From contig JAMCPQ010000012.1 in NCBI GenBank assembly GCA_023379825.1, positions 1-54,268 on the forward strand: DNA of 54,268 nucleotides. The letters run 5' to 3'. This DNA comes from Thermoplasmatota archaeon (GTDB taxonomy: Archaea > Thermoplasmatota > Thermoplasmata > Thermoplasmatales > Thermoplasmataceae). The notes under the pieces were generated by a model. That model was not told where the DNA came from. It did no database searches and saw only the letters and a list, made by a program, of their open reading frames with translations. A program made the position numbers and the translations under genes. Shown piece after piece: positions 27,911 to 36,557 of the stretch; within the stretch, counting starts at the first letter, position 1; every line of letters starts with the position of its first letter.

Positions 27911-28318
27911 TCAAAGATCGAATATAATCTGACCGTAGCCCTTCTCCGGATCGAAAAAGATCTGATGATAGGTTGGTGCCTTGGGAATGTTGGAATACCC
28001 ATTGACTTCTGAGAAAAGAAATCCTCCAAGCTCATATGAAAGAGTACCACTTGATGAAATGGATGCGCTTCTCAATTCATTTATGTAAAAGTTATCCACT
28101 TCCAGCTGCTCAATGAAGAAAGATGCAAATCTGTATAACATATCCGTGTAATTTTCAAATGGAATTTCTCCTGCATATATATGAACAGATGGGTCTTTAA
28201 GTGAAAATAATGTTAGATTTGCCCAAGCCTCTGTAAATGATGCTAAGAGTTCCTGAACAGATGAACCGTAAAATCTTATTTCAACATCGGCAGTATGATC
28301 AAGAATTTCGTATGGCAA
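27911..28318 (-). CDS. Archease (RtcB tRNA ligase cofactor)
   Basis: A 135-residue archease. The N-terminal EILDHTADVEIRFYG is the family signature, with Asp ligands for calcium. A central LEVDNFYINEL-like segment follows, and the C-terminus GYSNIPKAPTYHQIFF...GQIIFDL carries the remaining conserved acidic and aromatic positions. Archease activates the RNA ligase RtcB in tRNA splicing and RNA repair by speeding its guanylylation. No rtcB gene is present in this window. It is 32 bp behind the tetraether synthase gene and 36 bp ahead of pdaD, so it is likely in the same operon. Confidence 0.94.
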   Translation of the reverse strand: MPYEILDHTADVEIRFYGSSVQELLASFTEAWANLTLFSLKDPSVHIYAGEIPFENYTDMLYRFASFFIEQLEVDNFYINELRSASISSSGTLSYELGGFLFSEVNGYSNIPKAPTYHQIFFDPEKGYGQIIFDL

Positions 28319-28350
28319 TTTAAAATATATTAAAAAGAGGGAAAAAAAGA

Positions 28351-30171
28351 TTACTCAGGCTTTTCAGATGATATCACAGGGATTGGCTCATCCAGATTTA
28401 TCCCGATCTCATCTTCTCTGAGTTTTCTTCCTATGCTCTGCTCATAGAAGGCTATGATTCTTCTCTTGTCTTCCTTTGTGTAATCTCTGAAGTATTTATC
28501 CTTCTTGAGTACCTTTCCTGTTCTCTCCTCGTATGTTCTGGCAGGAATTGAGTATTTTCTCTGAGTAGCATCCCTGTAGAGCTCCGGGATAACGTTGAAG
28601 GCACAGAATGGAACCACTCTTCCGTCAGGCATTGCATAGTGGATATCGCATCTCTCGACCCTGTCCACATCGTAGGTGTATGGGTCCATGAAGTGCATGA
28701 ATCCTATGAACATGCTCTTGTAGTGGAATGCCTTGAGACCGTGGTAATCACCCTCAGTAAAAGCATTGTATACCATATCCTTCAGTTTGAAGTCTTTTGG
28801 AGCTTTGTCATAGTCGACAAACTTCCCAATCTTCATCAGAAGCTTCGGTACAGTTATTGCCTTGCTGATTCTCTTGAAGTTAGAGTTCTTTATCTCATCA
28901 GCCAGTTCTCCAATGTATTCAAACATCCCAGGAACGTCTATGAATCTTGTTATGGGTGTTACCTTGTCTCCTTCCTTGAAAAGGTAAGTTCCCATTCCAC
29001 AGGCGAAGTGGATTGAGAGTTTGTACATCTCCTTTCCCTTAAGCTGCTCAACGAAGTCAGAGACTTTTGCGGTTGATGGTACGGTAAAGAAGTCTTCCCT
29101 ACCAATCATTCCGTCTGTCTGCTGTTCTATCTTCTTTATACAGCCAGGAATGGTGACTCTCTGCTTCTCCCTCATTCTGTCAGGCATTCTGCCTACCAGA
29201 CTTACAGGCTGGAAGTTTACGGCCCTTACAACATCGATGTTTGAAAGACCGAATCTTATCATATCACCAAGGTACAGGTCGTTTACACCACCTATTACGG
29301 TTGGAACCAGAACAACACCAAGAGGCGCCTTCTTGTAATTTTCAAGAGCTGCTGGTATTTCCCAGAAGTTCTTTGGATTGGATCTTGGGGTAGGCCCATC
29401 GAAACTTGTGTAAATGACATTTGAACCTGCTTCTCTTATCTTCTTTGGGAAGTCCGGGTCGAAGGCGGACCTGATACTGTTTGTGTTAAGCTGGATATGT
29501 TCATATCCCTCTTCTCTGGCTATTTTTATGATGTCAATGATGTCATCCCTTATGGCTGGCTCTCCACCTGTTATCTGAACCGCATTTGCACCAACAGGTT
29601 TCTCGTTCCTCATTCTTCTGAGCATCATTCTGACCTGGTCCTGTGTTGGCTCATATATTGGCTCATTCTCCTTTGCATAGAAGAAGCAGTACCAGCAGGA
29701 AAGGTCGCAGCGGTTTGTAACTACGACATTGCCAAGACCAGTGTGGGATTTGTGCTTCACACAAAGACCGCAGTGTGTCGGGCAAACGATTTTCGATTCA
29801 AGGTATGCAACGTGAGGATTGAGAATTTTTACTCCCGGGTCAAGCCATTTTTTGGCCTCCTGGTACATTTCGTAATCTTCCCAGTATTTTTCCTTTGTAA
29901 CTCCGTGTTCCGAGCACTCCTTTATGAGTTTGACTTCACCGGCATTCTCGTACACTACTGCAGGTATCCTCATCTGGTCAAATTTTTCGTCATCAACACA
30001 GATCGGGCAGAGACTCTCTGTTACTCTTATAACCATCATGTCGGGGGTTATAAGGTGACCCATCGTGCTGACAAACTCGTCCACCGTCTTAAACGGGGCA
30101 TTTTTGCTAATCTCGAAATCATTGGCGAATCTGATTTCGGGATACCTGTTTCTTTCTTCAGACACTATCAT
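28351..30171 (-). CDS. tes: Radical SAM tetraether lipid synthase (Tes/MJ0619 family)
   Basis: A 606-residue radical SAM protein. The [4Fe-4S]-SAM motif is CDLSCWYC with Cys at 155, 159 and 162, and it is preceded by CPTHCGLC and an N-terminal CPIC, which can hold extra Fe-S clusters. ITGGEPAIRDD is the SAM-binding GGE motif. The C-terminal part has CGMGTY and RCDIHYAMPDGRVVPFCAFN, typical of the MJ0619-like group. Members of this group (Tes) join two archaeol chains through C-C bonds to form GDGT tetraether lipids, the major membrane lipid in Thermoplasmatales. It heads a minus-strand run with archease, pdaD and leuS. A clear SD (AGGTGA) lies 8 nt before the ATG, so this gene has a leader. 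Confidence 0.88.
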   Translation of the reverse strand: MIVSEERNRYPEIRFANDFEISKNAPFKTVDEFVSTMGHLITPDMMVIRVTESLCPICVDDEKFDQMRIPAVVYENAGEVKLIKECSEHGVTKEKYWEDYEMYQEAKKWLDPGVKILNPHVAYLESKIVCPTHCGLCVKHKSHTGLGNVVVTNRCDLSCWYCFFYAKENEPIYEPTQDQVRMMLRRMRNEKPVGANAVQITGGEPAIRDDIIDIIKIAREEGYEHIQLNTNSIRSAFDPDFPKKIREAGSNVIYTSFDGPTPRSNPKNFWEIPAALENYKKAPLGVVLVPTVIGGVNDLYLGDMIRFGLSNIDVVRAVNFQPVSLVGRMPDRMREKQRVTIPGCIKKIEQQTDGMIGREDFFTVPSTAKVSDFVEQLKGKEMYKLSIHFACGMGTYLFKEGDKVTPITRFIDVPGMFEYIGELADEIKNSNFKRISKAITVPKLLMKIGKFVDYDKAPKDFKLKDMVYNAFTEGDYHGLKAFHYKSMFIGFMHFMDPYTYDVDRVERCDIHYAMPDGRVVPFCAFNVIPELYRDATQRKYSIPARTYEERTGKVLKKDKYFRDYTKEDKRRIIAFYEQSIGRKLREDEIGINLDEPIPVISSEKPE

Positions 30172-30179
30172 CTAAGGAT

Positions 30180-30185
30180 TCACCT
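30180..30185 (-). promoter_or_regulatory. Ribosome binding site of tes
   Basis: AGGTGA on the minus strand lies 8 nt before the ATG at 30171. A TATA-like ATTTTAATAA further up (about 30207-30216) would place the transcript start near 30190, leaving room for this site. Leadered genes are the exception in this window. Confidence 0.6.
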
Positions 30186-30534
30186 ATGTAAGGGTTTAAT
30201 TCATGACTTATTAAAATAGTTTTGTAGTGATTGACACTACTCCTTCTAAAAGTTAATTAGTATTCAATGATACAAATACATCAATTTCTGTATTTTCAAG
30301 AAATGCCAGAAATTACGGTCTGAAATGCTTAATTAACTTTTATCGATATATAATGTTTGTTCCTACTTCTGATACATCTAATAAGTTATATACCAGAAGG
30401 GAATTTTTCTCAATTTATCCTCTGATTTACGTTATGAGCCGATAATTATATGGAAATTTCGCTCCCTTGACTAATTTGAGTTTGAATTTGTTAAAACGCA
30501 ATAATTATTAGCTTAGAAAATATTGCGTGGCTAA
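30186..30534. other. Divergent promoter region between tes and tRNA-Gly
   Basis: This AT-rich stretch holds the tes promoter on the minus strand and the tRNA-Gly promoter on the plus strand. I see no gene or hairpin in the middle. Confidence 0.5.
30501..30510 (+). promoter_or_regulatory. TATA-like box of tRNA-Gly
   Basis: ATAATTATTA is centred about 29 nt before the 5' end of the tRNA-Gly gene. Confidence 0.5.
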
Positions 30535-30607
30535 GCGGGTGTGGTGTAGCCTGGTAACACGCGAGCTTGCCAAGCTCGTGCCTCGGGTCCAAATCCCGGC
30601 ACCCGCA
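30535..30607 (+). tRNA. tRNA-Gly (anticodon GCC)
   Basis: The acceptor stem GCGGGTG pairs with CACCCGC and is followed by discriminator A. The anticodon stem CGAGC/GCTCG closes the loop TTGCCAA, giving GCC (codons GGC/GGU, Gly). The T arm reads CGGGTCCAAATCCCG. There is no intron and no encoded CCA. Confidence 0.97.
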
Positions 30608-30979
30608 TCTGAACCAAGAAATGAGACTTCTGATGGACTATATTTTATGAATTGGCATAGAGGTTCATTTTTCAGGCGATTTTTGAAGGTCTTAATTTTC
30701 CTCACTCATCCATCGCTATTTCTCGCTTTCTAATCTTAATGGCATAATTGTTTAGATTGAACAGTCAAATGAAATTACTATATTATAAATTATAAAATTC
30801 TTAACTTTACCCAGAGAATAATTTTCAATTGGAAAAGGGAGATTCGCCATTGACTTATTTCCCATCGCAGGTTGTCATACAATAGATGAATTCATCAACA
30901 GAGAGTAAAAAGTTAGGAATATTTCAGTAGATATAGTGAAATAATTATATTTAAATATTTAGATTGTGTACATATCCTT
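30608..30979. other. Intergenic stretch downstream of tRNA-Gly
   Basis: No gene is supported here; a 68-codon frame overlapping the tRNA is chance. The right end holds a TATA-like TTATATTTAAAT (about 30945-30956) near -28 of the next gene. Confidence 0.5.
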
Positions 30980-31435
30980 GTGTCTACTAAAAAAAGAACT
31001 GGGTTTAGATTTGCAGGTTTAATCTTTTTATTGGTTTTCATAGTGACATTTACCATACTATTTACGGATAAAAACCTTCAAACCGATTTTGGAACAACCA
31101 AACCATATTTTATACACTGGTATGGACTCCTTATCACGGGACTGATTTCTCTTATAGGTGGAATTATAATTCTAGCGAAACCAGACAGGAGTATGTTCAA
31201 AATTGGAGCTGTGGGGTCTATCCTTCTTGCTCTTTTTCTTGTGGCAGATATAGCAACATACAGTGAGGTCGGATTTTCAAGCCCCATTAAATTTGCCACT
31301 TATCTGTTTGGTGTATCTAAGTACCCGGGAAGCCTGAGCTATATTCCGGGTTTATATGATGTACTTTTCGCCCTCTACATAATTACGTTCGCAATATGCC
31401 TAAAGGGGTTATCTTACTTTACGGATTCCAAGTAG
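30980..31435 (+). CDS. Uncharacterised four-helix membrane protein
   Basis: A 151-residue protein with four predicted membrane helices (about 10-28, 48-66, 76-95 and 125-145) joined by short loops; the loop after helix 3 (about 96-122) is the longest. I do not recognise a characterised family. It starts with GTG at 30980, placed by the TATA-like box about 28 nt upstream, and ends 7 bp before the Egghead-like glycosyltransferase gene, so the two are probably one transcript. A role as partner or lipid-handling subunit of that enzyme is possible but only inferred from position. Confidence 0.75.
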   Translation: MSTKKRTGFRFAGLIFLLVFIVTFTILFTDKNLQTDFGTTKPYFIHWYGLLITGLISLIGGIIILAKPDRSMFKIGAVGSILLALFLVADIATYSEVGFSSPIKFATYLFGVSKYPGSLSYIPGLYDVLFALYIITFAICLKGLSYFTDSK

Positions 31436-31442
31436 GCAAGCA

Positions 31443-32828
31443 ATGATTGGCCAGATCTTTAGAAACAAGAGTGAAAATAACCTTGGTCTAAATATTCTCA
31501 ATCTGGCTGTCATTTATTTTATTATAATGATTCTGCTTTTTCTCATTGTTAAAAATACAGACCATCATCCCTTCAATTTATACATAAGTATTCTCTGGTC
31601 ACTCTATACACCTGTTACAATTATCGGGATCCTTGGAACTATAAAGTCCAGAAAGTTGAGCTCCTCTAAAATCGAAGACAAAACTGAACATAAACTGTAC
31701 ATCACGATACCTACTGTTGCGACGGACAATGTATTGCCTGCCTTAAGGCGTGTATTAGATTCCATATACAATTACACCCCTGATTTTTTTCAGAATTTTA
31801 GTGTAGATTTGGTAATAGATGAGGGTTCATCAGGAGAGGGAAAACTCAGACAATTTGTTGCGGGAAAGAATAATGCAAGGATAATAGTTGTTCCCTCAGA
31901 TTTTCAGTGTCAAAATGGAGCCATAGCAAAGGCCAGGGCCCTGGAATATTCTGTAATTTATAGAAGAAATTTAGGAGAAACTTCGGCAGATGAGTTTGTC
32001 TACCATCTTGACGATGATACTTCCGTAACAAGAGAGACCATTTCTTCACTGGCTGGCTTCATTAACACCAGATCGGATAAATATGATCTTGCGCAGGGAA
32101 TTCTGACTTTTCCCCATGAATTCTGTAAATCCGGAATTAGCAGAATAGCAGATTCGGTAAGGCCTTCTGACGACCTCACAAGGTTTTTCTTCTTCACCGG
32201 TACCTTACACATCCCTTTGGCGGGCCTTCATGGAGAGCATCTTCTGGTTAGAGCAAACGTGGAAGATTCCATAGGATGGGATTTTGGGCCAACCAAGGTT
32301 GAAGACTCGGCCTTTGGCCTTGAATTCGCAAAGCAATTTGGGCGAAGAAGTTACTTTCTGAATTCCAGGGTAAAAGGCTCCAGCCCCCAGAGTTTGAAGG
32401 ATCTGATAAGGCAGAGGAGAAGATGGTATTCTGGAATCATTTCTCTTGCATTCAGTAGAAGAAACAGGAACCTTGCAAGAATACCATTGATGATCTATGC
32501 GCTGATCACCATGTTCAGTCCAATGCAGTACATACTGGTAGTTTTTCTTATTTCTTTAATAATCTCCACTCCTGCCTTTCCTGTATCTTTTCTATTCCTG
32601 CCCCTTTGGGGCATCAACTTTTCATATCAGTTGTGGCTTTATGAGGAAGGTTATAACATAAACAGCGAAAGTTCCTCCGGAAAAAAGGTTGGCCGTTCCT
32701 GGATGAGATTCCTGATCATGCCGTTAATATATGTATCAGGGTCTATCGAAGCGACTGCTGTAGCATTGGGCTTCATAGACTATCTGAAAAAGGACAACTC
32801 ATTTCAGGTTATTGAGAAACCCATTTGA
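31443..32828 (+). CDS. Membrane glycosyltransferase family 2, Egghead/BRE-3-like
   Basis: A 461-residue GT2 enzyme. Two N-terminal helices (about 18-38 and 45-64) anchor a cytosolic GT-A domain. Key motifs are HLDDDTS (D190-D192, nucleotide-sugar and metal binding), the acceptor-side VEDSAFG (E287-D288), and QRRRW at 324-328 as in processive or lipid-acceptor GT2s. Two or three C-terminal helices follow. The order QGILTF, ADSVRPSDD, HGEHLLVR, WDFGPTKVEDS and SPQSLKDLIRQRRRW resembles animal Egghead/BRE-3, which adds beta-1,4-mannose to glucosylceramide. I infer a mannosyl- or hexosyltransferase acting on a lipid-linked sugar. It follows a small membrane protein gene by 7 bp. Confidence 0.85.
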   Translation: MIGQIFRNKSENNLGLNILNLAVIYFIIMILLFLIVKNTDHHPFNLYISILWSLYTPVTIIGILGTIKSRKLSSSKIEDKTEHKLYITIPTVATDNVLPALRRVLDSIYNYTPDFFQNFSVDLVIDEGSSGEGKLRQFVAGKNNARIIVVPSDFQCQNGAIAKARALEYSVIYRRNLGETSADEFVYHLDDDTSVTRETISSLAGFINTRSDKYDLAQGILTFPHEFCKSGISRIADSVRPSDDLTRFFFFTGTLHIPLAGLHGEHLLVRANVEDSIGWDFGPTKVEDSAFGLEFAKQFGRRSYFLNSRVKGSSPQSLKDLIRQRRRWYSGIISLAFSRRNRNLARIPLMIYALITMFSPMQYILVVFLISLIISTPAFPVSFLFLPLWGINFSYQLWLYEEGYNINSESSSGKKVGRSWMRFLIMPLIYVSGSIEATAVALGFIDYLKKDNSFQVIEKPI

Positions 32829-33082
32829 ACAGGAAGTAAATGAGAATCTCACAGAGCTTCAAGGGACTTTTGCAATATTTCCATTTTCACTTCACATCGA
32901 AAAGCAGAGAATTCTCTCAATTTGATTTTATCATGATGACTTCTCAAATTTATATTCAGAAGAATTACAGATTTTCTCTATGAAATATTCGTATAGTAAT
33001 GTTATTAAACAATAGATTACATGTTAACAATACTCACATGCTAGACAAAATCTGACAAATTTCGTTTGAGAGGTCATTTCCT

Positions 33083-33721
33083 ATGTGGAGAAGATATACC
33101 TACTCGGATAATGTTAACGATAAGATAAGGAGAGGAAAGGAATTTTCCGAAAAGTTGTGGAATTCCCACATTGAATTCATCGGTATTTCCGGTTCAGTTT
33201 CCTACAACCCTCAGCCGGAGGATGATATAGATATATTCCTTATCACCAAAAATGGATGGTTGTGGGTTGAAATACTTTGGGCATTTATTCTGCGAAGAAT
33301 GATGGGGATGGGGGATATCTGCCTTTCCCTTTCTGTTGACAGGAAAGGTGCATTGAAGCTTTTCAGAAATCTCAGCTCACTGCAGGAGAAAGATGCAGAG
33401 CATGTTATACCTGTCAGAGGAAATGAATTCTACAACACTCTACTCCTTGAAACGGACCCGGGAAAAAGCAAAAACAGAAATGAAACCTCTCTTGATCATA
33501 TCGGTCAGAAATCGGAATTCACTTTCATGGAAATTGCTAACATTTTCCTCTTTTTTCTTCTTTATCCCCTTCAGAAATTGAAGGAGATCAGGTTCAATTC
33601 TATACACATATCCAAGGAACCTGAACTTGTATATCACATACTCATTGGTCCTAACAGGCTTATACTGGATTCTGAAAAGTACAGAACCCTTTCTGAATAT
33701 GTGGGGAATTATAATGACTAG
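33083..33721 (+). CDS. Nucleotidyltransferase-fold protein in the glycan cluster
   Basis: A 212-residue protein. Residues 32-52 read FIGISGSVSYNPQPEDDIDIF, with the GS (G37-S38) and DxD (D48, D50) pattern of the DNA polymerase beta-like nucleotidyltransferase superfamily. A third acidic residue of the site is not obvious to me. Around residues 56-70 and 145-165 are hydrophobic stretches (WLWVEILWAFILRR, IANIFLFFLLYPLQ) that could touch the membrane. Related small proteins occur beside glycosyltransferases in other archaea, but their reaction is not known. Its stop overlaps the start of the next GT2 gene by 8 nt, which implies coupled translation and a shared task. There is a 254-bp gap upstream. 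Confidence 0.75.
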   Translation: MWRRYTYSDNVNDKIRRGKEFSEKLWNSHIEFIGISGSVSYNPQPEDDIDIFLITKNGWLWVEILWAFILRRMMGMGDICLSLSVDRKGALKLFRNLSSLQEKDAEHVIPVRGNEFYNTLLLETDPGKSKNRNETSLDHIGQKSEFTFMEIANIFLFFLLYPLQKLKEIRFNSIHISKEPELVYHILIGPNRLILDSEKYRTLSEYVGNYND

Positions 33722-34595
33722 CACTGCAGTAATCTTTATCTACGGAAGCCAGAAGGACTTGGATGAGGCAATTAAAAATTCAAAATCGCTGCCTTTTGAT
33801 GAAATCCTGATTGCTGCCGGGGGAGAACTGAATTTTCCGGACCCAGATAAAATGAAAGCCCTTCCGAAGGTCAGAATTTTCAAAGAGGAACAGAGGCTTG
33901 GTAAAACTGTTGCTTATAACAGAGTCATCAGACAAATTAAAGGAAGCACAGTTTTTCTCATTTCAGGAGACGTGAGATATGAACCGAATATGCCATTGAA
34001 ACTTATGGAAAATCTGGATCCGGATGCTGGAATGGTCATTCCGAGAATCATTCCCGAGAGAAATGATAAACTCTCAGGCAGGGTTGGAAATATCATATGG
34101 ATGGCACATAGCCTTTACAATTCTGTAAGATTCGAAAGTAAATCATTCTTCTGCGGAGGTGAATTCCAGATGCTGGTTGGTACTCCTCCAGCCATTCCAG
34201 AGAACATCATAAATGATGATGAATATCTTGGAAACCTTGTTTTTTCATCCGGGAAGAAAATTATTTACAGAAATGATCTGATAGTGAAAAACAGGGTTCC
34301 GGATAATTTCATAAATCTTCTTCGACAGAGGATAAGAGTTAATTACGGACACATGCAGTGTTTGAAAATCCTTGGAAAAACATCTTCTTTCAGCATTGGT
34401 TTCATCAGTAACCTGAAAATGTCATTAAATATACTCAGAAAACTCATTGATGGTGATATAGTGGAAACATACACTCTCTTCCTGGCAGTTTTAATAGAGT
34501 TGACCAGCCTTGTCATTTCCAGAATGAATTACCTGCTTAAGGTGGATATGACTAAATGGAAATTGGTTAGTCCTGATGCAGGGGGCTTAAAGTAA
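33714..34595 (+). CDS. Glycosyltransferase family 2
   Basis: A 293-residue GT-A-type glycosyltransferase. The N-terminal Rossmann-like part begins AVIFIYGSQKDLDEAIKNS. The donor-site region reads TVFLISGDVRYEP, with the GD forming the reduced DxD position, and the acceptor loop lies around FFCGGEFQMLVG and NDDEYLG. A C-terminal stretch (about 245-275) is hydrophobic and may sit at the membrane. An open frame extends 29 codons further up into the previous gene. The ATG at 33714 is chosen because it gives the usual strand-start for the family and an 8-nt overlap with the preceding stop. The sugar and acceptor are unknown. Confidence 0.82.
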   Translation: MTSTAVIFIYGSQKDLDEAIKNSKSLPFDEILIAAGGELNFPDPDKMKALPKVRIFKEEQRLGKTVAYNRVIRQIKGSTVFLISGDVRYEPNMPLKLMENLDPDAGMVIPRIIPERNDKLSGRVGNIIWMAHSLYNSVRFESKSFFCGGEFQMLVGTPPAIPENIINDDEYLGNLVFSSGKKIIYRNDLIVKNRVPDNFINLLRQRIRVNYGHMQCLKILGKTSSFSIGFISNLKMSLNILRKLIDGDIVETYTLFLAVLIELTSLVISRMNYLLKVDMTKWKLVSPDAGGLK

Positions 34596-34618
34596 ATAGG
34601 TACAATAAAGGGTTTTTG

Positions 34619-36424
34619 TCAGAGGTCATTTACACCTCTCGGAATATTTGATGAGGTTTCTTCTAAGTTGGACCTCCTTTTCAGAATTACAAGCTCTTTG
34701 GAAATCAGGTAAAGAAAAAGTGCATTTGTTCCGAATATTATGAAGTAAAGGATCGTCTTTCCTGAAATTGAAGAGAAGAGAAAGTTTTGGGCCTGACCAA
34801 AAATGGAAGACAGGTAGTTGTATGAAATATCAGGATTCAAAAAGAAAGCAAGTGTGGAGCTCATCGAAACATATGCAACCGCAACTGCAGAAAGTGCCAG
34901 AACTTCACGCACTTTTCCAAGTGCCAGATACAGAACTATTGGATAAATCAGGTACTGTGGATTGACTATATTGTAAGTAAGGAAAAATATTAGAAATGAT
35001 ATAATAACAAATTGCTCCAGTCCCCTGCCAGTTTTCCAGTATATCGCTATAAGCAAAAAGTAAACCGGCACGAAGACATAGAGGAAAAGGGAGGGGAAAT
35101 TACTGATCCTGAGTGTATCTATCAGAATTTCCCAGGATAGCCCGTTGACAAAGAAAACGCCATTGAAAGTCGGAGATGTCCTTGAATAAATAAGCGTACC
35201 AATATTCTCGTTAAAATTACCCACTGTATAATATAAAAGTAATGTAACCAGAAGCATAATTGCTACAATCATAATGTCACGAAAACGGTGCCTGCTTGAC
35301 AGCAGAATAAATGGAATGAGGAGAACCGGGAATATCTTGATCATGGCTCCCAGTGAGGCCATCAAAACCGAAGAACCCGTCTGACCTTTACGGAAAAGAA
35401 ATATTGACAGGAGCATGCAGAATGCTGCCACAGCATCTATCTGCCCCCAGGCTATTCCTATGAGAATCACGGCAGGGTTCAAAAGCCAGAGACCAAAAAG
35501 TCGGTTTTTCAATGGACTGAGTTTTCTAAGCAATGCATATATTCCGAACACAGAAATAACCATGGGAACCTTAATTGCGGCATAGAAAATGTAAAATGAA
35601 ATCTCCTTCAACCCCTTCCACGCAGAGTAAAGGTTCCCATAGAGAACTCCGATGTAATTCAGAGACTGGTTGGAAGGTATAGCGGAAGTATTGAATGCAT
35701 AGATAAGGCGCCCAACAAGTTCACTGTAGTATGGGAATAGAGGAGGATAGGCCCACTTCAGTGGACCTGGAAGATTTACTGAGCGTATGTAAGGGTCCAC
35801 CCCATGAATCAGTCTGAGCCCTGATGATATCATAAAGAAAAGATCGTACCTCTGGCCCATCACAACAGATACTGCTGAGTAAAGTATGGCAACAGGAACA
35901 AGCAATATCCTGTTCGATGTGGCAGCTGTGTAAGCCCCAAAAAATAGTAAAACTAGGGAGGAGTAGAACATAAAATCAAGTGCATAAGGAAGATAAGATC
36001 TTGTGACAGTCAATTGAATGTATGAGGTGTACTCATTGCCAATCACAACCCTGAGGCTGATATCCCTGTTTTTGATATATATGGAAGACAGATCCAGTGA
36101 GAACTGGTAATATTTATTTCCATGAACAGTTGTGCTGAAAACACTTGTCTGAGCAGCACCCGCCGGGTTAATTGCAAACACATCCAGAGTGTAATTGGTG
36201 GAAACCGGCGAGTCGATCTGGAACTTTATTTCGCCGGTTTCTTTCTGGAAATATCCTGTGGTTATATTATGCGGGTAGACTTTGATTGTGTAAACTCCAA
36301 TGCTTGTCTGAGAAGTGTTTGAGTAACCGGGTTGATGTGAATAGTATGCAGGAATTGAAATCAGAACCATGGCTAAGAGGATGACAAATAGTGAGATCTT
36401 CCAGTCCACTTTCAGGATCTGCAC
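34619..36424 (-). CDS. GT-C type membrane glycosyltransferase (DUF2029/GT87-like)
   Basis: A 601-residue membrane protein. One N-terminal helix is followed by a beta-rich, outward-facing domain (about 30-150), then about 10-11 helices. The catalytic loop after the next helices contains GVDPYIRSVNLPGPLKWAYPP, with the Asp and YPP of DUF2029/GT87 polyprenyl-phosphate-sugar-using enzymes. Later signatures are AWGQIDAVAAF and AMIKIFPVLLIPF. Such enzymes move mannose or another hexose from dolichyl phosphate onto a lipid, glycan or protein on the outer face. The extra N-terminal domain is unusual for GT87 and could bind the acceptor. It points against the other genes of the cluster and converges on the GT2 gene with 23 bp between stops. 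Confidence 0.82.
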   Translation of the reverse strand: MQILKVDWKISLFVILLAMVLISIPAYYSHQPGYSNTSQTSIGVYTIKVYPHNITTGYFQKETGEIKFQIDSPVSTNYTLDVFAINPAGAAQTSVFSTTVHGNKYYQFSLDLSSIYIKNRDISLRVVIGNEYTSYIQLTVTRSYLPYALDFMFYSSLVLLFFGAYTAATSNRILLVPVAILYSAVSVVMGQRYDLFFMISSGLRLIHGVDPYIRSVNLPGPLKWAYPPLFPYYSELVGRLIYAFNTSAIPSNQSLNYIGVLYGNLYSAWKGLKEISFYIFYAAIKVPMVISVFGIYALLRKLSPLKNRLFGLWLLNPAVILIGIAWGQIDAVAAFCMLLSIFLFRKGQTGSSVLMASLGAMIKIFPVLLIPFILLSSRHRFRDIMIVAIMLLVTLLLYYTVGNFNENIGTLIYSRTSPTFNGVFFVNGLSWEILIDTLRISNFPSLFLYVFVPVYFLLIAIYWKTGRGLEQFVIISFLIFFLTYNIVNPQYLIYPIVLYLALGKVREVLALSAVAVAYVSMSSTLAFFLNPDISYNYLSSIFGQAQNFLFSSISGKTILYFIIFGTNALFLYLISKELVILKRRSNLEETSSNIPRGVNDL

Positions 36425-36557
36425 CCCCTCTCACTGCCATGGAATCCCCCATCAACTGGATTGCCCTGGAGAAGGTAAAAATAGTATTCAACAGAATACA
36501 TGACAGTTACTGTCAAGTATTCACAAAGTAGATATAATAATATTTCCTTTTAATGAT

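Noticed and set aside
29497-30219. 240-codon plus-strand frame opposite tes
   Set aside because: It lies fully antisense to a well-supported radical SAM gene and shows no motif of its own.
30608-30700. Possible C/D box guide RNA after tRNA-Gly
   Set aside because: CTGA and ATGA-like words occur, but no correctly spaced box C, D, C' and D' set is present.
30527-30733. 68-codon frame on the plus strand and its minus-strand counterpart
   Set aside because: Both overlap the tRNA-Gly gene and carry no protein motif.
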